Below, piece after piece: positions 1-6,746 of a stretch of DNA of 17,434 nt; the first letter of the stretch is position 1; every line of letters starts with the position of its first letter. The stretch is from DQTL01 sp964396505. GTDB lineage: Bacteria; Bacteroidota; Bacteroidia; Flavobacteriales; Flavobacteriaceae. The notes under the pieces were generated by a model. It worked only from the letters and a program-made list of their open reading frames with translations. It did no database searches and was not told the DNA's origin. Location: positions 1 to 17,434 of the forward strand of contig CAYNFJ010000040.1 in assembly GCA_964396505.1 (NCBI GenBank), read 5' to 3'. The translations under genes were made by a program, and so were the position numbers.

Positions 1-1137
1 ACCGGCAACAATTATGTATTTTCCAGTTGGATCCACATCTACACCGTGTGGTGACTTAGGCTCCGGAATTAGATAAAATAATCCGTATTTTACAGCATCT
101 TTGATTCTGATAACACGCATGCCTCTTACCATCATTGGTTTAATGGTTCCATTGTTCAATAATTCTTCGGCTTTTTTCCAATTGGTTACGTGCAAGTAAT
201 CTACATCTCTAGAAGAACAACCGGCTTCAAACGGAGGACGTCCGCTTTCAATACCACCATAATACATCTCTGTACAGAATGAGTTCGTGAAACCCCAACC
301 ATATGAATCTAATTTACCGGCATCCGATAAATCTTGTGTATAAGGAGGGAATTCAAAGGTAAAGGATGCTTTTTCATCTACACGACCTTTGTCATTATCA
401 AAACGCCAATAGGTAACCCCACCTCTCCAATATTTTTGGAAGTTGGCTTCACTTAATTCGTGGTATTTGCGATCCATAGGAGCCGGATATTGAGAAGCTT
501 CCATAAAGTAACGGGAATCCGGTGTAAAGAAACAACCCCCGTGATTAGAACGGTAAACTGGATTGTTCACAGTTTGTTTTCCTTGGAAGTCTTTCAAACT
601 AAAGATAAAAATACGAGGATTGGCTTTGTCATTGATAGCTCCCCATTTTCCATTGTAAACACCGTTGGTTTCAGAAATACCCGGGTGGTGTGTATCTGCC
701 CATAGAATTTTTTGACCGTCAATAAAGCCGGTTTTCATCAAATCGTAGGTTTCTTCACTATATCCAAATCCTGAATAAGGCTGACGTGTGTTTAAAGGTA
801 AGTATTTCAACATACGCATAGAAGGTACTGTGTACATTGGTAAGTTTCCTTCTTGTCCACCGGAGTTTATTACAACATATTCATCTTTTAGATTGTCAGG
901 CGTATAGGTTTTAGCAGCCGCCAAAACATCTTCGGCATTTAAACCTCTACGTTTTACTACATCTCCAAAAGATTCTTTTCCGAAAGGTTTTCCGGAAACA
1001 TTAGTTCCACCGGCATATTCATCGCCGCCTTTTTTATCATCTTTATCACCACAACTTACGGTAAGTAAGCCAAGCGTGACTATAAATAAGCCCATCATAA
1101 ATAGTGAGCTATATTTTTTATTTATTAAATTTTTCAT
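1..1137 (-). CDS. nosZ: Sec-dependent (clade II) nitrous oxide reductase NosZ, 3' part beyond window edge
   Basis: Reduces N2O to N2 in the cell envelope, the last step of denitrification. The 379 visible codons are open to base 1, so the C-terminal CuA cupredoxin domain lies outside the window. The N-terminus has a hydrophobic segment (about 11-27) ending in TVSC, a lipobox-like sequence at C29, and no twin-arginine motif, as expected for the Sec-exported clade II type. CuZ ligand motifs are visible in the propeller: DTHHPG with H150/H151, RSNHGG with H199, and SPHGVDVDPTGKY with H364. The start at 1137 gives the expected signal sequence. It lies 35 bp downstream of the NosZ-like paralogue on the same strand, so the two are probably cotranscribed from the upstream promoter. 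The remaining CuZ ligands and the CuA site cannot be checked here. Family assignment is firm; lipid anchoring is inference. Confidence 0.93.
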   Translation of the reverse strand, partial: MKNLINKKYSSLFMMGLFIVTLGLLTVSCGDKDDKKGGDEYAGGTNVSGKPFGKESFGDVVKRRGLNAEDVLAAAKTYTPDNLKDEYVVINSGGQEGNLPMYTVPSMRMLKYLPLNTRQPYSGFGYSEETYDLMKTGFIDGQKILWADTHHPGISETNGVYNGKWGAINDKANPRIFIFSLKDFQGKQTVNNPVYRSNHGGCFFTPDSRYFMEASQYPAPMDRKYHELSEANFQKYWRGGVTYWRFDNDKGRVDEKASFTFEFPPYTQDLSDAGKLDSYGWGFTNSFCTEMYYGGIESGRPPFEAGCSSRDVDYLHVTNWKKAEELLNNGTIKPMMVRGMRVIRIKDAVKYGLFYLIPEPKSPHGVDVDPTGKYIIVAG

Positions 1138-1172
1138 TGTTTGAAAATTCTGTTTTAAATTAATATTACTCG

Positions 1173-3347
1173 CTATTTGTTGATTTTTTCACTTAGGAGT
1201 TTTTTCGCACGTAAACCAACATCAGCTGTTTTTACTTGATATTGCCAGTATTGTTCTGCCCATAAGAAAGCTTGTTTGTATTTACCTTCTTTGGCATATT
1301 TTTCGTGTTTGGCTTTGGCATCAGCTCCTTTACCTAATTGGTCAAAGGCATCGTCAACCAGTGCTTTTACGTAAGGATATTTTTCGAAATGATTCTTTTT
1401 CAACCAATCCACTACACCATTAATAACGTCTTGTGTTTGGTCAATTACGACTAACTTATCTTCGTAATTTTTCTTGTATTTGGCCATTTCTTCTTTAGAA
1501 AGTACCACATCTTCTTGTACTTTATCAACATATCCTCTTGGACGTACAAATAGAATTCCTTCCATCTCCAAGTGCAATGCAGAACAGAATTCAGTACAGT
1601 AGTATGGGAATACACCCGATCTATCTGCTGTAAAGGTTACAGAAGCTGTTTTACCGGGTTCAAATGAACCGTGAACGCCATATGTATCCACTGTAAATCC
1701 GTGTGTTTCATCTTCGGCACGTTCTAAGTTTGTCAAGTGGAATGTAACCACATCACCTTCATTGACCTTAACTATCTCCGGAGTGATATGAGAACGAATT
1801 AAGGTACCAAAAACGTGTACTCGGTGTGTTTTTTCGTCTCTTTCTATTTTTTCTTGACCGGCTACAGTTTTGTAACGAGAAGTTTCTCCGGAACGGGTAT
1901 TGGTTCCTAATGGGTAACGTATAATCGGTTTGATAGTGGTTCTTAAGACAGCTACTGATCCATACATATTAGCTTGTGGAAGCGTCATGGTATACACATC
2001 TGCCATATCGTCTGATGCGATATCAATCAAGTGATTGAAACTAGGACGTACAGGACCTACGTTAGGATAGTTGTCATATAAAGCTTCCTTATCTACTACA
2101 GTAAGGTAGTTAGAGTGCGGTGTTGCAGACATTCCTTGAGGAATCATTAGGTAACTGGGTTTGAAACTCAATTTTAATTCTTTTTCAGTTTTACCGGTTT
2201 CATAATTGAATCGGACTATCTTACTGTCATCATGCGCTGAGGCAAAAGCAGTATTTTTACGATAATCAAAAGCGATATCTACTACTCCTTTACCGAGTGC
2301 AATACTTTTTGGTGCTACCTTTATAGATTCTCCTTTTGCTAAAGCATCTTTTACTTTTGCAAAATCATAAACCAATGCATTGTCTGCTACTACGATAAAA
2401 TATTTACCGTCAGGAGTGGTTTTTACCATATTGGCGGTTGCCGGTAATTCAATAAATCCAACTGCATTGTTTTTTTGAGCATCCGCATAAGATACTACAT
2501 TAAAGTCATTCACTTTTTTGGTAGGAGCTTTGGCTAATTTGTTATAATCCAACACATAGACATAATTTTTCCCATCTTTGTTGGCAAGACCTACCATAAG
2601 CCCGTCACTGTTTTTTCTTCCGGTATCAAAATAGTCCAAAGAATAAGGAGGAAGTTCTACTGTAAATGATTTTTCTTTAATCATACGACTTTTATGAACA
2701 TCTTCTCCGGCCACAAACTTCCAGAATGTCACCCCGGATTTAAGAGCAGAAGTGGTTTTGTTATCCCAAGGAGCCGGATATTGGCTGGATTGGATAACAT
2801 ACTCCGTATTTTGAGTTACGGCTGCTTCCGGATAGGTGCTTAAAAATAATGGATTGGATAAAACTTGTTTGGTTTCAAAGTCATCCAAACCTAACAGAGC
2901 GATACGGGAGTTTGCTCCGTCAGAGAAGAAAGCAAAATGTCCGTCGTAGTTTCCATCTTTTTCCGAAAAGGCAGGAAAACGCATATCTCCATAGGTGCTG
3001 ATTCTATCATCTAAAGAAGCTTTTTTAAGCATTAATGATGATTCATCATCAAAACCATATCCTTGCCAAGGTTCCGGTGAAAAAACACCTACATATTTGT
3101 AGATACGCATCGAAGGAATTCCATAAACAATCATTGTTCCTGAATTTCCGGTACCTACAATTGAAAAGTACTCGTCACGACCACCTCGTGGCATGAACGT
3201 TTTTACTGCTGCCAACACGTCGTTGTCATTTAAACCGCGTGCTTTTTTTACATCATTAAGAGTTTGTTGGGCTATTATGTCCGTAGTGCCAAGGGCAACT
3301 AACAAAACACCCACAAAAACTCTCATAAACCAATTGGATTTTCTCAT
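1173..3347 (-). CDS. NosZ-like paralogue with CuA site but no CuZ histidines
   Basis: A 724-residue exported protein that aligns by eye with NosZ from end to end. A signal peptide (about 1-26, IIA|QQ cleavage) is followed by a propeller-like region (30-500), a cupredoxin domain (about 505-605) and a charged helical tail (610-724). The CuA ligand set is complete: H549, C584, E586, C588, H592, M595 (C-x-E-x-C-x3-H-x2-M). The CuZ positions are substituted. The HH pair of the neighbouring NosZ is R123-F124 (DMRFP against DTHHP), H199 is Y172, and H364 is N306. From recalled family motifs the other three appear as D357, Y399 and M461. A four-copper sulfide CuZ cluster therefore seems impossible, so N2O reduction by this protein alone is unlikely. 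It is the first gene of a probable operon with nosZ. An electron-relay or structural partner of NosZ is a possibility, not shown. Confidence 0.88.
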   Translation of the reverse strand: MRKSNWFMRVFVGVLLVALGTTDIIAQQTLNDVKKARGLNDNDVLAAVKTFMPRGGRDEYFSIVGTGNSGTMIVYGIPSMRIYKYVGVFSPEPWQGYGFDDESSLMLKKASLDDRISTYGDMRFPAFSEKDGNYDGHFAFFSDGANSRIALLGLDDFETKQVLSNPLFLSTYPEAAVTQNTEYVIQSSQYPAPWDNKTTSALKSGVTFWKFVAGEDVHKSRMIKEKSFTVELPPYSLDYFDTGRKNSDGLMVGLANKDGKNYVYVLDYNKLAKAPTKKVNDFNVVSYADAQKNNAVGFIELPATANMVKTTPDGKYFIVVADNALVYDFAKVKDALAKGESIKVAPKSIALGKGVVDIAFDYRKNTAFASAHDDSKIVRFNYETGKTEKELKLSFKPSYLMIPQGMSATPHSNYLTVVDKEALYDNYPNVGPVRPSFNHLIDIASDDMADVYTMTLPQANMYGSVAVLRTTIKPIIRYPLGTNTRSGETSRYKTVAGQEKIERDEKTHRVHVFGTLIRSHITPEIVKVNEGDVVTFHLTNLERAEDETHGFTVDTYGVHGSFEPGKTASVTFTADRSGVFPYYCTEFCSALHLEMEGILFVRPRGYVDKVQEDVVLSKEEMAKYKKNYEDKLVVIDQTQDVINGVVDWLKKNHFEKYPYVKALVDDAFDQLGKGADAKAKHEKYAKEGKYKQAFLWAEQYWQYQVKTADVGLRAKKLLSEKINK

Positions 3348-3385
3348 TTTGTGAATAATTAATTAATGATTTAGTTAAATTACCA

Positions 3386-3393
3386 CAAATATA
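3386..3393 (-). promoter_or_regulatory. Predicted -7 element of the nos operon promoter
   Basis: Read leftward the bases are TATATTTG, an exact match to the Bacteroidota -7 consensus TAnnTTTG. Transcription would begin near 3383-3379, leaving about 32-36 bases before the ATG at 3347. No TTTG is present at the expected -33 position (19-21 bp upstream), which fits a promoter needing an activator. Confidence 0.5.
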
Positions 3394-3417
3394 CTGTATT
3401 TAGTTGCTAAAAAAACC

Positions 3418-3429
3418 TGATTTATGTCA
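3418..3429. promoter_or_regulatory. Crp/Fnr-family operator-like dyad upstream of nos operon
   Basis: TGA-TTTATG-TCA, extended to CTGA-N6-TCAG at 3417-3430, has the TGA-N6-TCA core shared by Crp/Fnr/Dnr-type sites. Its centre (3423.5) is about 41 bp upstream of the start predicted from the -7 element, the classic position for class II activation. The outer bases are C/G rather than the TT/AA of Fnr, so the exact regulator is unknown. The motif is short and could arise by chance; the spacing is what makes it credible. Confidence 0.42.
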
Positions 3430-3727
3430 GTATTTTAAAAAAAAGATTAAAAAGTCTTTTAATTGTTCTTTAATTTTTGTAATTGTTTTATAAATATCAC
3501 AAATATAGGTATTTATCTAGATGAGATATTAACAATTTGATTAATAAATGTTGATAAAATTAATACTATACATACCAATATGCGGTTATTCAGATATGAA
3601 TTGGAGCTGTTTCAACCTTAAATAAAATACAAATCATCTTTTATTTAGTTGTCCAAGAACATTCCATCCTAATTATTTGAATAAAATTGACGTTTAGAGA
3701 AGTAAAAGATCGTTAAATTATCTCCAC

Positions 3728-5104
3728 TTAAATCTTTTCCATCTGTACGGTAAAATGTCGCATAATGGGAGCTTCTTCTATGATTCTATATCCGTGTTTG
3801 GCCTCTTTTCTCGTGTCGTAAATGTTTTTTAAAACGACAGCTATATAATCCATATGATGGTTGGTGTAGGTTCGTCTGGGTATTGCCAGTCGTACTAATT
3901 CCAATTCCGGAAACCGGTTTTCACGTGTATCGGGATCTCTGTCAGCCAGAATGGTTCCTATTTCCACTCCTCGAACTCCGCCTACTCTATAAAGTTCCAT
4001 TGCCAATGACCAAGCTCTAAATTCTTCCTTGGGGATAGTGGGGACAAATTTATTGGCATCTAAAAAGATGGCATGACCACCAAAGGGCTGTTGAACAGGA
4101 ACTCCAAAATCTACTAGACGTTGTCCTAAATAGGCTATTTGTTCTACGCGGCTTTCTAAATAATCAAATTCGGTAGATTCATCCAATCCTACTGCCAATG
4201 CACCCATATCACGTCCGTTCATCCCACCGTAAGTAATGAATCCTTCATACATAATGTTAAAAACAGTAGCTTCTTTATAGACCTTTTCATCATTTAAGGC
4301 GATAAACCCACCCATATTGACCAATCCGTCTTTTTTGGCACTCATCGTCATGCCATCACCGTAGGAAAATAACTCTAAGACGATCTCTTTAATCGTTTTG
4401 TCTTTATATCCGTCTTCTCTTTTTTTGATAAAATAGGCGTTTTCGGCAAAGCGTGCCGCATCAAAATAGAGCGGGATTTTATAGGTTTGACACAATTGAG
4501 AAACGTCTTTTATGTTTTGCATAGACACCGGTTGTCCTCCGGCAGAATTGCACGTGATGGTGATGATGATAAAAGGAATTTTTTCCCGTCCGTATTTTTT
4601 AAAAACTTTTTCTAATTTTTGCAGGTCTATATTCCCTTTAAACGGATGATAGACTCCGGTGTCAAATGCCTCATCAATAGTGCAATCAACGGCATGGGCT
4701 TTTCGAAATTCGATATGACCTTTAGTGGTATCAAAATGGGAGTTTCCGGGAACAATATCACCTTCTTTTACCAAGGCGGAAAACAATACATTTTCTGCAG
4801 CCCGACCTTGATGTGTAGGTAGAAAATAGGTAAAGCCTGTAAGACGTAGCACCGTTTGTTTTAATTTTTCAAACGAACGGGATCCGGCATAACTTTCGTC
4901 GCCAATCATCATTTCCGCCCATTGCCGGTCACTCATCGCACCGGTTCCGGAATCGGTGAGACAGTCTATAAATACCTGTTCGGATTTTAGATTGAATAAA
5001 TTGTAATGTGCTTCTTTAATCCATTTTTCTCTTTGAGCTAAAGTAGAACGGTATAATTGTTCTACTACTTTGATTTTATAGGGTTCAGCGTAAGGTAATT
5101 CCAT
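3728..5104 (-). CDS. tnaA: Tryptophanase (L-tryptophan indole-lyase)
   Basis: PLP enzyme splitting L-tryptophan into indole, pyruvate and ammonia in the cytoplasm. The 458 residues are close to the usual length (E. coli 471). The PLP-binding lysine is K258 in MTMSAKKDG, the pyridine-nitrogen aspartate is D215 in YFDAARFAENAYF, and NSAGGQPVS (186-194) is typical. Two positions favour tryptophanase over the sister enzyme tyrosine phenol-lyase: I382 in VEIG, where the phenol-lyase has arginine (MERG), and H450 in MRHFT, matching the tryptophanase histidine where the phenol-lyase has phenylalanine. The start at 5104 gives a normal N-terminus. It is transcribed alone, divergent from the dehydrogenase gene at 5335. 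No TnaB-type permease is visible nearby. The leader contains a tandem repeat and a palindrome, listed separately. Confidence 0.92.
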   Translation of the reverse strand: MELPYAEPYKIKVVEQLYRSTLAQREKWIKEAHYNLFNLKSEQVFIDCLTDSGTGAMSDRQWAEMMIGDESYAGSRSFEKLKQTVLRLTGFTYFLPTHQGRAAENVLFSALVKEGDIVPGNSHFDTTKGHIEFRKAHAVDCTIDEAFDTGVYHPFKGNIDLQKLEKVFKKYGREKIPFIIITITCNSAGGQPVSMQNIKDVSQLCQTYKIPLYFDAARFAENAYFIKKREDGYKDKTIKEIVLELFSYGDGMTMSAKKDGLVNMGGFIALNDEKVYKEATVFNIMYEGFITYGGMNGRDMGALAVGLDESTEFDYLESRVEQIAYLGQRLVDFGVPVQQPFGGHAIFLDANKFVPTIPKEEFRAWSLAMELYRVGGVRGVEIGTILADRDPDTRENRFPELELVRLAIPRRTYTNHHMDYIAVVLKNIYDTRKEAKHGYRIIEEAPIMRHFTVQMEKI

Positions 5105-5108
5105 TGGT

Positions 5109-5150
5109 GTTGAAAGTTAAAGGTTGAAAGTTAAAGGTTAGAAGTTGAAA
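5109..5150. repeat. Tandem 14-bp repeat in the tnaA leader
   Basis: GTTGAAAGTTAAAG occurs twice in exact tandem at 5109-5122 and 5123-5136, followed by a degenerate third unit, GTTAGAAGTTGAAA, at 5137-5150. The array ends only 4 bp before the tnaA start codon, so it would be in the untranslated leader of the leftward transcript. Copy number could vary between strains. Confidence 0.75.
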
Positions 5151-5158
5151 TCAACTTC
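5141..5158. repeat. Perfect 8-bp inverted repeat upstream of tnaA
   Basis: GAAGTTGA-AA-TCAACTTC is a perfect palindrome with a 2-bp centre, overlapping the third repeat unit and 37 bp upstream of the tnaA start. The symmetrical form without a usable loop suggests a protein-binding operator more than an RNA hairpin, but no regulator is identified. Confidence 0.5.
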
Positions 5159-5250
5159 ACATCATACAAAAAGAAAGCTATGCTTTGGATAAGGGGCGCT
5201 TGATATTGAGATATAAATCAGTATATGGATACAGTATCGTTTGCATTTTT

Positions 5251-5258
5251 CAAAATTA
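5251..5258 (-). promoter_or_regulatory. Candidate -7 element for tnaA
   Basis: Read leftward the bases are TAATTTTG, a full match to TAnnTTTG. Use of this element would give a leader of about 140 bases containing the tandem repeats and palindrome. No TTTG is found at the -33 spacing, so support is weak. Confidence 0.25.
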
Positions 5259-5302
5259 ATAAAAAATCTCATATTGTACATATTTTATACCATTAATAAT
5301 TG

Positions 5303-5310
5303 TAAATTCG
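5303..5310 (+). promoter_or_regulatory. Candidate -7 element for the dienoyl-CoA-reductase-like gene
   Basis: TAAATTCG differs from TAnnTTTG at one position and lies 24 bp before the ATG at 5335. The nearest TTG (5274-5276) is 26 bp upstream, longer than the usual 19-21 bp, so this is tentative. Confidence 0.25.
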
Positions 5311-5334
5311 CAAGGAACATTACAACAATACATT

Positions 5335-6219
5335 ATGATAGATTATACGCAATCCATGCTTAAAGAAGGTAGTTTACAAGATCACGTCATTGTAGTGACA
5401 GGAGGTGGCAGTGGCTTGGGAAAGGCGATGGCAACCTATTTTCTGGAATTAGGCGCCAAAGTAGTGATTACTTCGCGGAATTTGGAAAAACTGGATAAAA
5501 CAGCTCAGGAATTGGAAGAAAAAACCAAAGGGCAAGTCCTGACAGTAGCCTGTGATGTACGTCATTATGATGAAGTGGAGGCGATGTTGCAAACAGTGCT
5601 GGACCAATGGGGAAAAGTCGATGGCTTGCTCAACAATGCGGCCGGAAATTTTATCAGTCCTACCGAACGTTTGTCTGCTCATGCCTTTGATGTAATCATT
5701 GATATCGTTTTAAAGGGTACTAAGAATTGTACCTTGGCTTTTGGTAAGCATTGGATACAAGAAAAGCAAAAAAAGGCGACTGTCCTTAACATCGTTACTA
5801 CGTATGCCTATACAGGTTCCGGCTATGTAGTGCCTTCGGCGGCAGCAAAAGCCGGTGTGTTGGCTATGACTCGTTCCTTGGCAGTAGAATGGGCAAAATA
5901 CGGTATCCGTTTTAACGCCATTGCTCCGGGACCTTTTCCTACCAAAGGGGCTTGGGACAGATTATTGCCCGGAGATTTAAAGAAAAAGCTGGATCCTGCG
6001 AAAAAAGTACCGGTGGGCAGGGTAGGAGTACATCAAGAATTGGCTAATCTGGCGGCTTACCTAATGAGTGATTTTTCGGCGTATATTAATGGAGAAGTCA
6101 TTACGATTGATGGTGGTGAATGGTTGAAAGGTGCCGGTGAGATGAATATGTTAGAGTCAATCCCTCAAGAAATGTGGGATCTGTTGGAACAAATGATTCG
6201 TAGTAAAAAGAATACGTAA
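5335..6219 (+). CDS. 2,4-dienoyl-CoA-reductase-like short-chain dehydrogenase
   Basis: Predicted NADP(H)-dependent reductase of the SDR superfamily, 294 residues. The cofactor motif TGGGSGLG is at 22-29, D74 lies in ACDV, and NNAAGNF spans 100-106. The catalytic region lacks the usual YxxxK. It has TYAYTGSG with Y157, then PSAAAK with S168 and K172, the arrangement known from mitochondrial 2,4-dienoyl-CoA reductase (DECR1), whose C-terminal stretches GPxxTKGA and LANLAAxLxSD are also recognisable here. The expected role is removing 4,5-double bonds of polyunsaturated acyl-CoAs for beta-oxidation. The substrate is inferred from homology only. No other fatty-acid degradation gene is in the window. 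Its stop is 1 bp from the stop of the converging gene at 6221. Confidence 0.85.
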   Translation: MIDYTQSMLKEGSLQDHVIVVTGGGSGLGKAMATYFLELGAKVVITSRNLEKLDKTAQELEEKTKGQVLTVACDVRHYDEVEAMLQTVLDQWGKVDGLLNNAAGNFISPTERLSAHAFDVIIDIVLKGTKNCTLAFGKHWIQEKQKKATVLNIVTTYAYTGSGYVVPSAAAKAGVLAMTRSLAVEWAKYGIRFNAIAPGPFPTKGAWDRLLPGDLKKKLDPAKKVPVGRVGVHQELANLAAYLMSDFSAYINGEVITIDGGEWLKGAGEMNMLESIPQEMWDLLEQMIRSKKNT

Positions 6220-6220
6220 A

Positions 6221-6661
6221 TTAATATTCCGGAAGTTCTTCTAAAAAAGTATAGCTTTCTTTTTCAAAATTCATCTGACAATAAAAATGTTGAATGCCGT
6301 TAGTAATCATCAGATATTTGGCGTCCAACGAGAGGTTGTACCGGGCTATTTGATCAAAGGTTTCTTGCGTTATCTTTATATGCGGCGCTTTACATTCTAC
6401 AATGATATGAGGCAGTAAAGATCGGTTGTAAACCACAATATCCGCGCGTTTGTGCTGCCCGTTGATGGTAAACTGTTTTTCAATAGCCATCCACATAGCC
6501 GGGTATTTTTTTTCGTGAATTAAAAATTGTACTACATGTTGCCGTACCCATTCCTCCGGAGTGATAATTACGTATTTTTTACGGATTTCATCCCAAATAT
6601 ATGACTTATTTTCACTACTTTTGGTTTTGAAAGAGTACGATGGAAAATGTAAAGCTACCAT
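6221..6661 (-). CDS. HsdR_N-type (PD-(D/E)XK-like) small protein
   Basis: A 146-residue cytoplasmic protein resembling the N-terminal nuclease-like domain of type I restriction R subunits (HSDR_N family). The motif order fits the PD-(D/E)XK fold: E36/E37 and R40-Q41 in an early helix, D74 in KRADIVVYN, E89 and K91 in IIVECKAP, and Q104 in FDQIARYN. There is no helicase or ATPase region and no hsdM or hsdS neighbour, so it is not a restriction subunit as it stands. I recall stand-alone proteins of this kind next to holA in flavobacteria, which suggests a conserved chromosomal gene rather than a defence-island remnant. Nuclease activity is unproven; the motif residues are intact. Start at 6661, 85 bp from the divergent holA. 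Confidence 0.75.
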   Translation of the reverse strand: MVALHFPSYSFKTKSSENKSYIWDEIRKKYVIITPEEWVRQHVVQFLIHEKKYPAMWMAIEKQFTINGQHKRADIVVYNRSLLPHIIVECKAPHIKITQETFDQIARYNLSLDAKYLMITNGIQHFYCQMNFEKESYTFLEELPEY

Positions 6662-6746
6662 AGTGTAAAGTTATAAAGAAATATTTGTATTTTTTGCTTT
6701 TTGAACCTAAATTTTTATTTTTAAAGAATTAATCCAATAGATAGTA

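Larger units (their letters stand above)
3348..3727. other. 380-bp intergenic region upstream of the nos operon
   Basis: Very AT-rich, with no supported gene. It separates two leftward genes, so it should hold the tnaA 3' end and the nos promoter. A Crp/Fnr-type dyad and a TAnnTTTG element near the nos side are listed separately. A near-copy of the promoter-proximal sequence ACAAATATA-GTATTTA occurs at 3499-3515 as well as 3385-3402. I found no convincing terminator hairpin after tnaA. Confidence 0.6.

Noticed and set aside
460..705. 81-codon rightward ORF
   Set aside because: Lies wholly antisense within nosZ, whose reading frame is clearly coding with copper-site motifs.
3440..3465. TTAAAA-AGTC-TTTTAA-like inverted repeats upstream of nos
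   Set aside because: Low-complexity A/T sequence where such symmetry is expected by chance.
3728..5104. Tyrosine phenol-lyase as the identity of the PLP lyase
   Set aside because: Ile at the phenol-lyase Arg position (I382) and His at the tryptophanase-specific position (H450) favour tryptophanase.
5178..5246. 22-residue ORF in the tnaA leader as a TnaC-type leader peptide
   Set aside because: It has no tryptophan, and its ATG lies at or before the transcription start implied by the candidate -7 element.
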